In this document: positions 8,498 to 15,995 of the stretch, piece after piece
How positions within the stretch are numbered: the first letter of the stretch is position 1
Layout of the letters: the number at the start of each line of letters is the position of its first letter
Source: Calidifonticultor sp964387355
GTDB taxonomy: Bacteria; Actinomycetota; Humimicrobiia; Humimicrobiales; Humimicrobiaceae
Assembly (NCBI GenBank): GCA_964387355.1
Contig: CAYLWJ010000079.1
Span: 1-32,730 of the forward strand
Reading direction: 5' to 3'
DNA length: 32,730 bases
Translations under genes and position numbers: made by a program
Notes under the pieces: model-generated
Databases searched by the model: none
The model's input: only the letters and a program-made list of their open reading frames with translations
What the model was told of the DNA's origin: nothing

Positions 8498-10816
8498 TTA
8501 AATTGAAATTTTTGAAAAATCAGCATATAAATTGTATAAGTCAGCACATCTTTTTACAAGACTTAGTCTGTTTAGCCTAATTTCATTATTTTTGTCCATG
8601 ACTAAAACTTTGTCAAAAAAAGAATTAATGTATTTTGCAAAACCTGCAAGCTCTTCAATAGCTTCTAAAAAACTTCCTTTTTTTAAATAAACTTTTATTT
8701 TTTCTTCTTTTTTTATTAACTCTTCATATAGATTTTTTTCTTCTTTTTCATTTAAAAGCTCAGCTTTAACGCATGTAAACTCTTTTCCTTTTATGATATT
8801 TTTACATCTTGTAAGTGGCTCTGAAAAAATTAAAATATGTTCTTTTTCTTTACCTTGCAGGTATTTTAATAAAGCATTATATTTTTTATCAATACTTACT
8901 ATTTTAGTCAAACCTGTAGCTATAATTGCATCAAAAATATCTATTCTTAACTTGCTTTTTTCAAGTCTAAATCTATATCTTGCAATTATAAATTCAGTAA
9001 TTTCTTTAGAAATTTTTTCAACTATGCTTGGCAGTTCATTTTCTTTTCTATTAAGATCTATAGACTGTAAATTTAAAGATTTCCCAAAACTTTCAACTAA
9101 TAAGTTAACTGAAAGCAGTGATAGTTTAAAAATATCTAAATCAAATTCTTTATCTAAGCATATTGAAATAATTCCACTTGCTTTCCTTCTTAATGCAAAA
9201 GGGTCTTGAGAACCGCTAGGTATATTTCCAACTAAAAACATTGAAGAGATAGTATCAATTTTATCAGCTATGGAAACAACTGCACCAACATTTGTTGCTG
9301 GAAGAATATCATTTGCAAACCTTGGCAAGTAATGCTCAAAAATTGCTTCACAAACAACATCTTTTTCACCTTTTTCTTTAGCGTATTCCCTTCCTACAAG
9401 TCCCTGAAGTTCAGGAAATTCAACTACCATATTTGTAACTAAATCACATTTACATAACAAACATGCCCTTTTAACATCATCAGAAATATCATAAAATAAA
9501 GAATGCTCATTTTTATTTTTTAAATCTTTCTCGATAAAACTATTATGATTGTTTAAATCTAAATCTAAATTTAAATCTAAATTTAAATTTAAGTTTAAGT
9601 TTGAGTTTAAATTTGAATTTAAATCTTCTAAAATCTTCTGGCTAATATTAGACAATCTAATTGACTTATCACTCATTGATCCAAGACCAGAGTAATAAAC
9701 AACTCCCTTTAATTTTTCAAACCATTGCTCAAAAGTGCATTTTTTATCCTCTTCATAGAAAAACTTTGCATCACTAAGCCTTGCCCTTAAAACTCTTTCA
9801 TTTCCTTTAATTATTTCTCCCTTTTTATCTTCTAAACCATTTTGAATTGCTATAAAAAAGGTTGAAACTTTAGCATTCTTGCCGTTCTTGCCATTCTTGC
9901 CATTATTGCCATTATTGCCATTATTTTCAACAACAGCAAAATATCTCTGATGATGCTGTATTGCTTTTACAAGTATTTCTTTTGGAATGTATAAATATTC
10001 TTCAGGAAAATTGCCAACTAAAACATTTGGGTACTCTACTAAATTAACAACTTCATCAAGTAAGTCTTCATCAATAACAGCTTTATATTTACCATGCCAA
10101 ACTTCTTCTTCATATTTTTTTATTGAATTTAATATCATTTCTTTTCTTTTTTTATCATCAAGTACAACAATTGCTTGTTTTTCAAGAAAGCTGCAATATT
10201 CTTCTATGCTATCAAATGGAAAAACCTCAAGTTCTTTGCTTAATATGTATCTATTACCATAAGTTTTATTTAAAGATTTTATATTTTCAATTTCAAATCT
10301 TACAATTTCATTTCCAAAAAAAGCACAAATCCACCTAATTGGCCTTGCAAATTTTATTGAATAATTTCCCCATGTCATTTGCTTGCTAAATGAAAGGGAT
10401 AAGATAGAACTTTTCAAAATTTCAGGCAAAATTTCAATTGTTTTTTTACCCTTTTCAACTGTTTTTACTGCTAAGTATATGCCTTTTTCAGTATCGACCT
10501 CTATTAAATCACTAACTTTTTTATTTAAACTCTTAGCAAAACCAAGAGCTGCCTGAGTAGGATTACCACTGCTGTCAAATGAAATTTTTTTTGGCGGTCC
10601 TGTAATAATATTTTCTAGGTCTTTTTGAGATTCATCTAGACCTTCAGCAAATGCAACAATTCTTCTAGGGGTAGCAAAAACTACAACAGAATTAAAACCA
10701 ATTCTTTTAAAATTTAAATTTTGTTCAAGAATATTTTTTAAACCTATTTTTGCTTCAATAATGCAAGAATAAGGTAATTCTTCTGTTCCTATTTCTAAAA
10801 ATAAGTTTCTTGTCAT
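8498..10816 (-). CDS. glyS: Glycyl-tRNA synthetase beta subunit
   Basis: This is the beta chain of the heterotetrameric (alpha2-beta2) class II glycyl-tRNA synthetase, which binds tRNA-Gly and works with GlyQ just upstream. The N-terminus MTRNLFLEIGTEELP is the family signature. HHQRYFAV and the downstream HD-like and anticodon-binding regions are present. I start it at the ATG at 10816; an upstream TTG at 10828 is in frame but has no better ribosome-binding site. At 772 residues it is about 80 longer than usual. Much of the excess is two in-frame simple-repeat insertions: six Asn/Lys-Asn-Gly triplets at about 298-315 and a run of alternating Asn/Asp-Leu at about 397-422. The conserved blocks resume after each insert, so the protein is probably functional. 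Confidence 0.95.
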   Translation of the reverse strand: MTRNLFLEIGTEELPYSCIIEAKIGLKNILEQNLNFKRIGFNSVVVFATPRRIVAFAEGLDESQKDLENIITGPPKKISFDSSGNPTQAALGFAKSLNKKVSDLIEVDTEKGIYLAVKTVEKGKKTIEILPEILKSSILSLSFSKQMTWGNYSIKFARPIRWICAFFGNEIVRFEIENIKSLNKTYGNRYILSKELEVFPFDSIEEYCSFLEKQAIVVLDDKKRKEMILNSIKKYEEEVWHGKYKAVIDEDLLDEVVNLVEYPNVLVGNFPEEYLYIPKEILVKAIQHHQRYFAVVENNGNNGNNGKNGKNGKNAKVSTFFIAIQNGLEDKKGEIIKGNERVLRARLSDAKFFYEEDKKCTFEQWFEKLKGVVYYSGLGSMSDKSIRLSNISQKILEDLNSNLNSNLNLNLNLDLNLDLDLNNHNSFIEKDLKNKNEHSLFYDISDDVKRACLLCKCDLVTNMVVEFPELQGLVGREYAKEKGEKDVVCEAIFEHYLPRFANDILPATNVGAVVSIADKIDTISSMFLVGNIPSGSQDPFALRRKASGIISICLDKEFDLDIFKLSLLSVNLLVESFGKSLNLQSIDLNRKENELPSIVEKISKEITEFIIARYRFRLEKSKLRIDIFDAIIATGLTKIVSIDKKYNALLKYLQGKEKEHILIFSEPLTRCKNIIKGKEFTCVKAELLNEKEEKNLYEELIKKEEKIKVYLKKGSFLEAIEELAGFAKYINSFFDKVLVMDKNNEIRLNRLSLVKRCADLYNLYADFSKISI
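9552..9623. repeat. Hexanucleotide repeat (12 units) inside glyS
   Basis: Twelve consecutive hexamers of the type TTTAAA, TCTAAA, TTTAAG or TTTGAA run in exact register for 72 bases. On the coding strand they encode alternating Leu and Asn/Asp. Because the unit is two codons, slippage preserves the reading frame. Confidence 0.9.
9872..9925. repeat. 9-bp repeat (six units) inside glyS
   Basis: Units GCCATTATT/GCCATTCTT/GCCGTTCTT run in register, five of them exact in phase from 9881 to 9925 plus an edge copy at 9872-9880. They encode NNG and KNG triplets. The unit is three codons, so copy-number change would not shift the frame. Confidence 0.9.
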
Positions 10817-10948
10817 TTTATTTATCAACTATTGCTAGCTAAATTTTTAGCCTTAAACGATGCCTTTTAATTGTATTTGTTTTAACAATTTTTAAAAATA
10901 TATTATAACTTTTTGCAATTATTAAATTTTACTTAATATTTAATTTAT

Positions 10949-11824
10949 TTAATTTAATTTATTTAATAATGGAAAACCTAGCTCTTCTCTTTGTTTTAAA
11001 TAATGTGCACATAATATTTTTGCTAAATTTCTAACCCTTGCAATGTATAAGGTTCTTTCATTTACACTAATTGCTTCTCTTGCATCTAATAAATTAAATA
11101 TATGAGAGCATTTAAGAACAAACTCATGTGCAGGATAAACTAGCTCTTTTTTAATTGCAGCATGAAATTCACTCTCATACTTTTCGAAAAGGTCTTTTAA
11201 CATTTCGATATTCGCTACTTCAAAATTATATTCAGACCACTGTTTTTCAGAGTCAAGCAATATATCACCATAAGTTAAATTGTCATTCCACTTCAATTCC
11301 CAAAAGCTGTCTTTATCCTGCAAATACATTGCAATTCTTTCAAGACCATACGTTAATTCTGCTGAAACCGGCTTTAATTGAAATCCCCCCATTTGCTGAA
11401 AGTAAGTAAACTGGGTAATTTCCATACCATCAGCCCAAACTTCCCAGCCCAGTCCTGCTGCTCCAATAGTTGGCGACTGCCAGTCATCCTCAACAAATCT
11501 GATATCATGTTCTTCAAGATTAATTCCCAAACTTTGAAGTGAGCCTAAATACTGCTCAATAACATCATCTGGCGACGGTTTTAGCAGTACCTGAAACTGA
11601 TAATAAAATTGAGTTCTAAAGGGATTTTCCCCATATCTTCCATCTGTTGGTCTTCTACTAGGTTCAACATATGCTACATTATAAGGTTCAGGACCAAGGC
11701 AACGCAAAAAAGTATCAGCATTAAATGTTCCTGCGCCTTTTTCTAAATCTAAGGGCTGTCTTATAACACACCCTTTGTGAGCCCAATATTTTTGTAAATT
11801 AAAAATTATATCCTGGAAATTCAT
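10949..11824 (-). CDS. glyQ: Glycyl-tRNA synthetase alpha subunit
   Basis: GlyQ is the catalytic chain of the bacterial heterotetrameric synthetase; it activates glycine with ATP for transfer to tRNA-Gly. The 291-residue protein has the family opening (FQDIIFNLQKYWAHKGCVI and QPLDLEKGAGTFN), the PYNVAYVEPSRRPTDGRYGENPFR core of the class II site, FVEDDWQSPTIGAAGLGWEVW, and the MEITQFTYFQQMGG motif. Length is normal and, unlike its partner, it carries no repeat insertions. It precedes glyS with a 132-bp gap and follows recO, the order recO-glyQ-glyS known from Gram-positives. No strong Shine-Dalgarno sequence lies before the ATG. Confidence 0.97.
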   Translation of the reverse strand: MNFQDIIFNLQKYWAHKGCVIRQPLDLEKGAGTFNADTFLRCLGPEPYNVAYVEPSRRPTDGRYGENPFRTQFYYQFQVLLKPSPDDVIEQYLGSLQSLGINLEEHDIRFVEDDWQSPTIGAAGLGWEVWADGMEITQFTYFQQMGGFQLKPVSAELTYGLERIAMYLQDKDSFWELKWNDNLTYGDILLDSEKQWSEYNFEVANIEMLKDLFEKYESEFHAAIKKELVYPAHEFVLKCSHIFNLLDAREAISVNERTLYIARVRNLAKILCAHYLKQREELGFPLLNKLN

Positions 11825-11955
11825 AATTTTTTTATTTTAATTATATTAATTGCAATAGTCAATTTAATTATTATACTAAAATGAAATATCTTTTATCTTA
11901 TTTTTATCTTATTTTATTTTATATAATATTTTCTTATCTTATTTTATATTTTCTT

Positions 11956-12030
11956 ACCCTATACTCTATTACCCTATATTTTATTACTCTATACTCTATT
12001 ACTTTATACTCTATCACCCTATGCTCTATT
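11956..12030. repeat. 15-bp minisatellite, five copies
   Basis: Five contiguous 15-bp units of consensus ACCCTATACTCTATT (11956, 11971, 11986, 12001, 12016) fill the gap between recO and glyQ, each with zero to three substitutions from the consensus. Degenerate TCTTATTTTAT units continue upstream from about 11889. The tract is non-coding. Confidence 0.88.
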
Positions 12031-12076
12031 ATGAAAATTAATGAAAATTAGAAGCTTTATTTTTTTATCTATAGCT

Positions 12077-12859
12077 TCAATATCCAACAATTGTCTTTAG
12101 GTAGGAAGAAATATCCACATTAATTTCTAAATGAAATTTTAAATAATCTTGCAAGATTTTAAAAACGCTTTGGATATTGTCTTTATCTAGACTAAATGCT
12201 TTTAAAAACTTTAAGTCTTTTGTAAATAAATAATTTAAAAAAATGTATTTACTAGTGCTGATTTTAATTTTTGATTCTAAATTGCTCTCTGTTTTATTTG
12301 AGCATCTGCTACATAGAACACCTCCAAATTTAATTGAAAAGGAATCAACTTCATTTAAATTTAAAATTTTTTTACATAAAGAGCAGTTTGTTAAATCTGG
12401 AACATATCCTAAAATTTTTAAAAATTTTGAAATAAAAAAAGCAGAGATTTTTTGGAGTTCAAAAAAGTTATTTTCATTATTAATTTCATTAAAACATACA
12501 TAAATTAACCTAAAAATTGGCTGAGTCTGAGTTGTTTCATTGCTTTTAAGATGAGATTTTAATACAATATCACTTATAAACTGGCAAAATATAAATTTAT
12601 TAAAATCTTTTGGGATATTAGAAAAGCTTTTAATTACTTCCAGCTGTGTTATTATGTCTAAACTTTTACCTGTAGATAATTCAAGTTCTAAAAAATTAAA
12701 TAATTCAGTTTTGCCTAAAAATTTGCTTCTTATTTTTCTTGCGCCTTTTGCAACACTGTCAATAATGCCATAATCCCCAGAGAAAAGTTTAACAATTTTA
12801 TCTGCTTCAGCTAAATTATATGTTTTAAGAACAACAGCCTTTGTCTTATAAGAAGGCAT
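12077..12859 (-). CDS. recO: DNA repair protein RecO
   Basis: RecO works with RecF and RecR to load RecA on SSB-coated single-stranded DNA during gap repair. The N-terminal OB-fold has YKTKAVVLKTYNLAEADKIVKLFS, typical of the family. A helical middle follows, and a zinc finger has C159, C162, C183 and C186. The 260-residue length is usual. I place the start at the ATG at 12859, one base after the deoC stop, with GGAAAA about nine bases upstream. A TTG seven codons earlier would overlap deoC and adds residues not expected in RecO. The tight spacing implies translational coupling with deoC. Downstream lie glyQ and glyS. Confidence 0.93.
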   Translation of the reverse strand: MPSYKTKAVVLKTYNLAEADKIVKLFSGDYGIIDSVAKGARKIRSKFLGKTELFNFLELELSTGKSLDIITQLEVIKSFSNIPKDFNKFIFCQFISDIVLKSHLKSNETTQTQPIFRLIYVCFNEINNENNFFELQKISAFFISKFLKILGYVPDLTNCSLCKKILNLNEVDSFSIKFGGVLCSRCSNKTESNLESKIKISTSKYIFLNYLFTKDLKFLKAFSLDKDNIQSVFKILQDYLKFHLEINVDISSYLKTIVGY

Positions 12860-12860
12860 T

Positions 12861-13571
12861 TTATTTTCCAAACAATTCAATATATTCTTCTATTATATTT
12901 AAGCCACTGCTAGTTCCAAGTCTTGTTGCACCAGCATCAATTAATGACTGAGCATCTTTAAAAGTTCGTATTCCACCAGCTGCTTTTACACCAATATTCC
13001 TTGTAACAACTTCTCTAATAAGCCTTACATCATCAAGCTCAACGCCTCTATTTCCAAAACCAGTTGCAGTTTTTATAAAATCTGCCCCAGATGCTTCAAC
13101 TATTTTACAAATCTCTTTAATTTCTTCTTTTTCTAAAGCCCCTGCTTCTATAACTATTTTTATATTTATATGTTTATTATACTCTGCCATTTGTTCTCTT
13201 CTAATTACACTTATAATAACACTAATTTCTTTTTCGATATAAGAGTAATTTCCGCTTTTTAACATGCCAAAGTTTATAACAACATCAAGCTCATCTGCCC
13301 CCTTTTTTACATTATCTCTAGCTTCAAAAACTTTTGTTTCTATTGTATTTGCGCCCATAGGATATCCGACAACAGAACAAACTTTAACGTCAGAGCCGCC
13401 AAGTATCCTTTTTGCTATTGTAATATAGCATGGATTTATTACAACTGCAGCGAAATGATTTCTCTTTGCTGTAAGGCAAAGATTTTGCACTTCCTGAATT
13501 GTTGCTGTTGGTCTTAAAAGTGTTTGATCTATGGTTTTTGCTAGTTGTTCACGAGTTAACGTTTTAACCAC
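12861..13571 (-). CDS. deoC: Deoxyribose-phosphate aldolase
   Basis: DeoC cleaves 2-deoxyribose 5-phosphate to glyceraldehyde 3-phosphate and acetaldehyde in deoxynucleoside catabolism. The 236-residue TIM barrel has the Schiff-base lysine K167 in ADFIKTATGF, the relay lysine K196 in GVKAAGGIR, and D96 in ELDVVIN, matching the known active site. The start is GTG at 13571 with AAAGG a few bases upstream. It lies between era and recO, where many Gram-positives have cytidine deaminase or nothing, and its stop is one base from the recO ATG, so the two are almost certainly cotranscribed. Confidence 0.96.
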   Translation of the reverse strand: MVKTLTREQLAKTIDQTLLRPTATIQEVQNLCLTAKRNHFAAVVINPCYITIAKRILGGSDVKVCSVVGYPMGANTIETKVFEARDNVKKGADELDVVINFGMLKSGNYSYIEKEISVIISVIRREQMAEYNKHINIKIVIEAGALEKEEIKEICKIVEASGADFIKTATGFGNRGVELDDVRLIREVVTRNIGVKAAGGIRTFKDAQSLIDAGATRLGTSSGLNIIEEYIELFGK

Positions 13572-13662
13572 CTTACCTTTCTATAAAAAACTAAAATTTA
13601 TACAAAAAACTTTATATCTTTACATTTCATAAAATTAGCTACTAACTTTAGCTACTAACTTC

Positions 13663-14595
13663 TTAACTGTACCCAAGCCTGCTTATAAACTGCTCATTTT
13701 TTGTCCAATTTTCGGCAACTTTAACCCAAAGCTGCAAATAAACTTTTGTTTCTAGTATGCGCTCGAGTTCTATTCTTGCAAGCTCCCCTACTTTTTTTAA
13801 CATACTCCCTGACTGACCTATAATTATTGCCTTTTGTGATTTTTTTTCCACATAAATACTACACTCTATTTTTGTAAGAGGAAATCCATCGCTAGTTTGT
13901 GTCTTTATTAGATTTTCAAGTTCTACGTTTATACTATGTGGCAATTCTTCGTAAAGAAAATTCAATAACTTTTCTCTAATTACTTCAGTTATTATTTGCT
14001 TTAAAGGCATATCAGTTATCATATCCTCTGGATAATATTTTGGTCCTTCTGGAAGATTTTTAATAATACTATCTAAATAAATTGAAATATTTGTACCTTT
14101 TTTAGCAGAAACAGGAATAATTTCATTAAAAAAAATAAAATTATTTTTTAAATCTTCAATATTTTGAGGCAATTCTCTTAGCCGAATTTTATTTAAAAGG
14201 TCTATCTTATTTAAAAGTAAAATTTTATACTGATTCTTATTTCTTACTTGTTCAAAAACAAAATAATCACCTTTTCCAATTCCATCAGCAATATCAACAA
14301 TAACAGTAATTATGTCAATATCACTTAAAACATTATAAATTATATCGTTTAGTTTTTTCCCTAAAAGATTTCTTGGCTTAAAAAAACCTGGACAGTCAAC
14401 AAAAATAGCCTGTGCATTTTTAGTATTATAAATACAATTAATTCTACTTCTGGTTGTTTGAGCTTTATCTGATGTAATAACTACATTTTTCTCTAAGATT
14501 TTATTAATCAAAGTAGATTTCCCAACATTTGTTCTCCCAATTAAACCAATAAACCCAGATTTAAATTTTATATTTTTATCATTAATATTATTCAT
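13663..14595 (-). CDS. era: GTPase Era, 16S rRNA-binding ribosome assembly factor
   Basis: Era binds the 3' end of 16S rRNA and helps mature the small ribosomal subunit. The 310 residues show G1 GRTNVGKS (20-27), the switch I threonine region QTTRSR, G3 DCPG (67-70), G4 NKID (129-132), a G5-like SAK, then a C-terminal KH domain with a GQSG loop and the usual ending NWTKNEQFISRLGY. Two positions differ from the common forms (RPNVGKS, DTPG), but the essential Lys, Ser, Asp and Gly are kept. It lies downstream of ybeY and the acetyltransferase gene, a functional neighbourhood of ribosome biogenesis. Confidence 0.96.
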   Translation of the reverse strand: MNNINDKNIKFKSGFIGLIGRTNVGKSTLINKILEKNVVITSDKAQTTRSRINCIYNTKNAQAIFVDCPGFFKPRNLLGKKLNDIIYNVLSDIDIITVIVDIADGIGKGDYFVFEQVRNKNQYKILLLNKIDLLNKIRLRELPQNIEDLKNNFIFFNEIIPVSAKKGTNISIYLDSIIKNLPEGPKYYPEDMITDMPLKQIITEVIREKLLNFLYEELPHSINVELENLIKTQTSDGFPLTKIECSIYVEKKSQKAIIIGQSGSMLKKVGELARIELERILETKVYLQLWVKVAENWTKNEQFISRLGYS

Positions 14596-14641
14596 TAATT
14601 ATCAAGAATTTCTTAAATTGAATTACCACAAATTTATTACA

Positions 14642-15103
14642 TTAAATTTCTAAGAACATTAAAAACCGATTTTTATCCTTACCGTATTCATTTAAAAGAA
14701 AAGCTGCAACTTTAAAACCTGCTTTTTTATATAAATTTAACGCTGCAGTGTTTTCAGGATCTACAGTAAGCTTTATTGTATTTATTTTATTTTTCTTAAA
14801 ATAATTAATAACAAAATTTAAAAGCGAAGTCCCAACCCTTTTATTTCTATAATCTTTTATTACATAAAATGAATGAATAAAAGCAGTATTAATATCTTCC
14901 CATGTCTTTAAGGCTTGACATACACCAATTATCTTTTTGCCTTCATTTAATGCTACTATAAACTTTCCATATCTGATTATTACTGGTATTTGCCATTCAT
15001 TTAGAGCAGCATCTTTTCCAAGGTTTTCAATTTCAAGTTTTTTTATTTCTAAAATTAATTTATCATCAAAATCTTTAAGAACTTTAAAATTATATTCTGC
15101 CAT
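14642..15103 (-). CDS. GNAT-family N-acetyltransferase
   Basis: The 153-residue protein has the GNAT fold: the acetyl-CoA pyrophosphate-binding motif DYRNKRVGTSLLNFV, then LTVDPENTAALNLYKKAGFKV, the conserved motif B region with the Asn and Tyr. RimI-like protein acetylation or small-molecule acetylation are both possible; the acceptor cannot be told from sequence. It lies 46 bases upstream of era in the same direction, so it is probably part of the ybeY-era transcript. This is a place usually taken by cdd or dgkA in Firmicutes. No clear ribosome-binding site. Confidence 0.85.
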   Translation of the reverse strand: MAEYNFKVLKDFDDKLILEIKKLEIENLGKDAALNEWQIPVIIRYGKFIVALNEGKKIIGVCQALKTWEDINTAFIHSFYVIKDYRNKRVGTSLLNFVINYFKKNKINTIKLTVDPENTAALNLYKKAGFKVAAFLLNEYGKDKNRFLMFLEI

Positions 15104-15345
15104 AAATAATGCAACTATTACTTTATTTAATTACACAACTGCTAATTTTAAAGATAAAAAAATATATTTAATAATTATTTTACAACATATGTCAATAATA
15201 GAGTATTAAAATTAGATTATGGAGAAAGCTTGTATGTTTTTAAAATAATCCACATTATTGTCTTTAAAGTTTTACTATTGTTTTAATTTTATTATTGTTA
15301 TAAAACTTTAGAAACTTGTTCTGATTTCTAAATGGGCTAAAAGGC

Positions 15346-15840
15346 TTAAAAAATCATTAAATGATTTATAACATCATTAAATAAATTTTTTTGTATATTA
15401 TCAAAATCTATTTTTTCTTTTTTCTTTTCATGGTCATAGCCAAAGAGATGAAGAAATCCATGAATAATTAAAAAAATTATTTCCTTATTAATTTCTATAC
15501 TATTAGCTATATTGCTAGCATTAATATTTAACTTGGCAATTTCAGGGCATATTATAATCTCCCCAATTTCAATTACATCTCCAGTTTTTTGTTTGATATT
15601 ATAGCCTAACCTTGCTTTACTGTTACTATTTAAATAACTAAATGACAAAACATCAGTTGGCTGGTCTATATTCCTGTAATTTTTATTTAACTCTTTTATT
15701 TTTTTTAATGAAGTAAAGATTATATTTACTTGAACATTATCGCTTTTATCAAATTTATTTCCAATGTACAAAGCAGCTTTTTTTAGAAACTTTGTATCTA
15801 GAAAAATTCTTCTTTGTTTATTAATAAGAGATATTTTCAT
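15346..15840 (-). CDS. ybeY: Endoribonuclease YbeY, rRNA maturation factor
   Basis: YbeY is a zinc-dependent RNase needed for 16S rRNA 3'-end maturation and ribosome quality control. The 164 residues include PTDVLSFSYL and GEIIICPE, both family hallmarks, and the metal site HGFLHLFGYDH with H127, H131 and H137. It follows the 7TM-HD gene and precedes era through the acetyltransferase, matching the widespread phoH-(HD)-ybeY-era order. Length is normal. Confidence 0.95.
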   Translation of the reverse strand: MKISLINKQRRIFLDTKFLKKAALYIGNKFDKSDNVQVNIIFTSLKKIKELNKNYRNIDQPTDVLSFSYLNSNSKARLGYNIKQKTGDVIEIGEIIICPEIAKLNINASNIANSIEINKEIIFLIIHGFLHLFGYDHEKKKEKIDFDNIQKNLFNDVINHLMIF

Positions 15841-15881
15841 TATTTTTTAATACCCTTATCTTATTAATTAATTCTTACTTT

Positions 15882-15953
15882 AATCAATTATTAATCAATT
15901 ATTAATGTTAGCATCTAAAATTTTATGATAAAAGATATTTTATGATAAAAGAT
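15882..15953. repeat. Two adjacent tandem duplications (11 bp and 17 bp)
   Basis: ATCAATTATTA is duplicated at 15882-15903, and ATTTTATGATAAAAGAT is duplicated perfectly at 15920-15936 and 15937-15953. Both sit in the gap between ybeY and the 7TM-HD gene. Confidence 0.8.
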
Positions 15954-15995
15954 AAATTATTGTTTAAATTGCCATCTGAATAAACTACTATTAAT

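Noticed and set aside
8793..9209. Plus-strand open frame of 138 codons
   Set aside because: It lies entirely antisense to glyS, whose product is unmistakable. AT-rich codon use leaves long antisense frames open.
9552..9925. Glycyl-tRNA synthetase beta gene broken by repeats
   Set aside because: The frame stays open across both repeats and conserved motifs continue after them, so it is not a pseudogene.
11889..12030. Possible CRISPR array
   Set aside because: The 15-bp units abut directly without spacers, so this is a minisatellite. No cas gene is present.
12860..12880. TTG start for recO overlapping deoC
   Set aside because: The ATG at 12859 has a better-placed GGAAAA and gives the standard RecO N-terminus.
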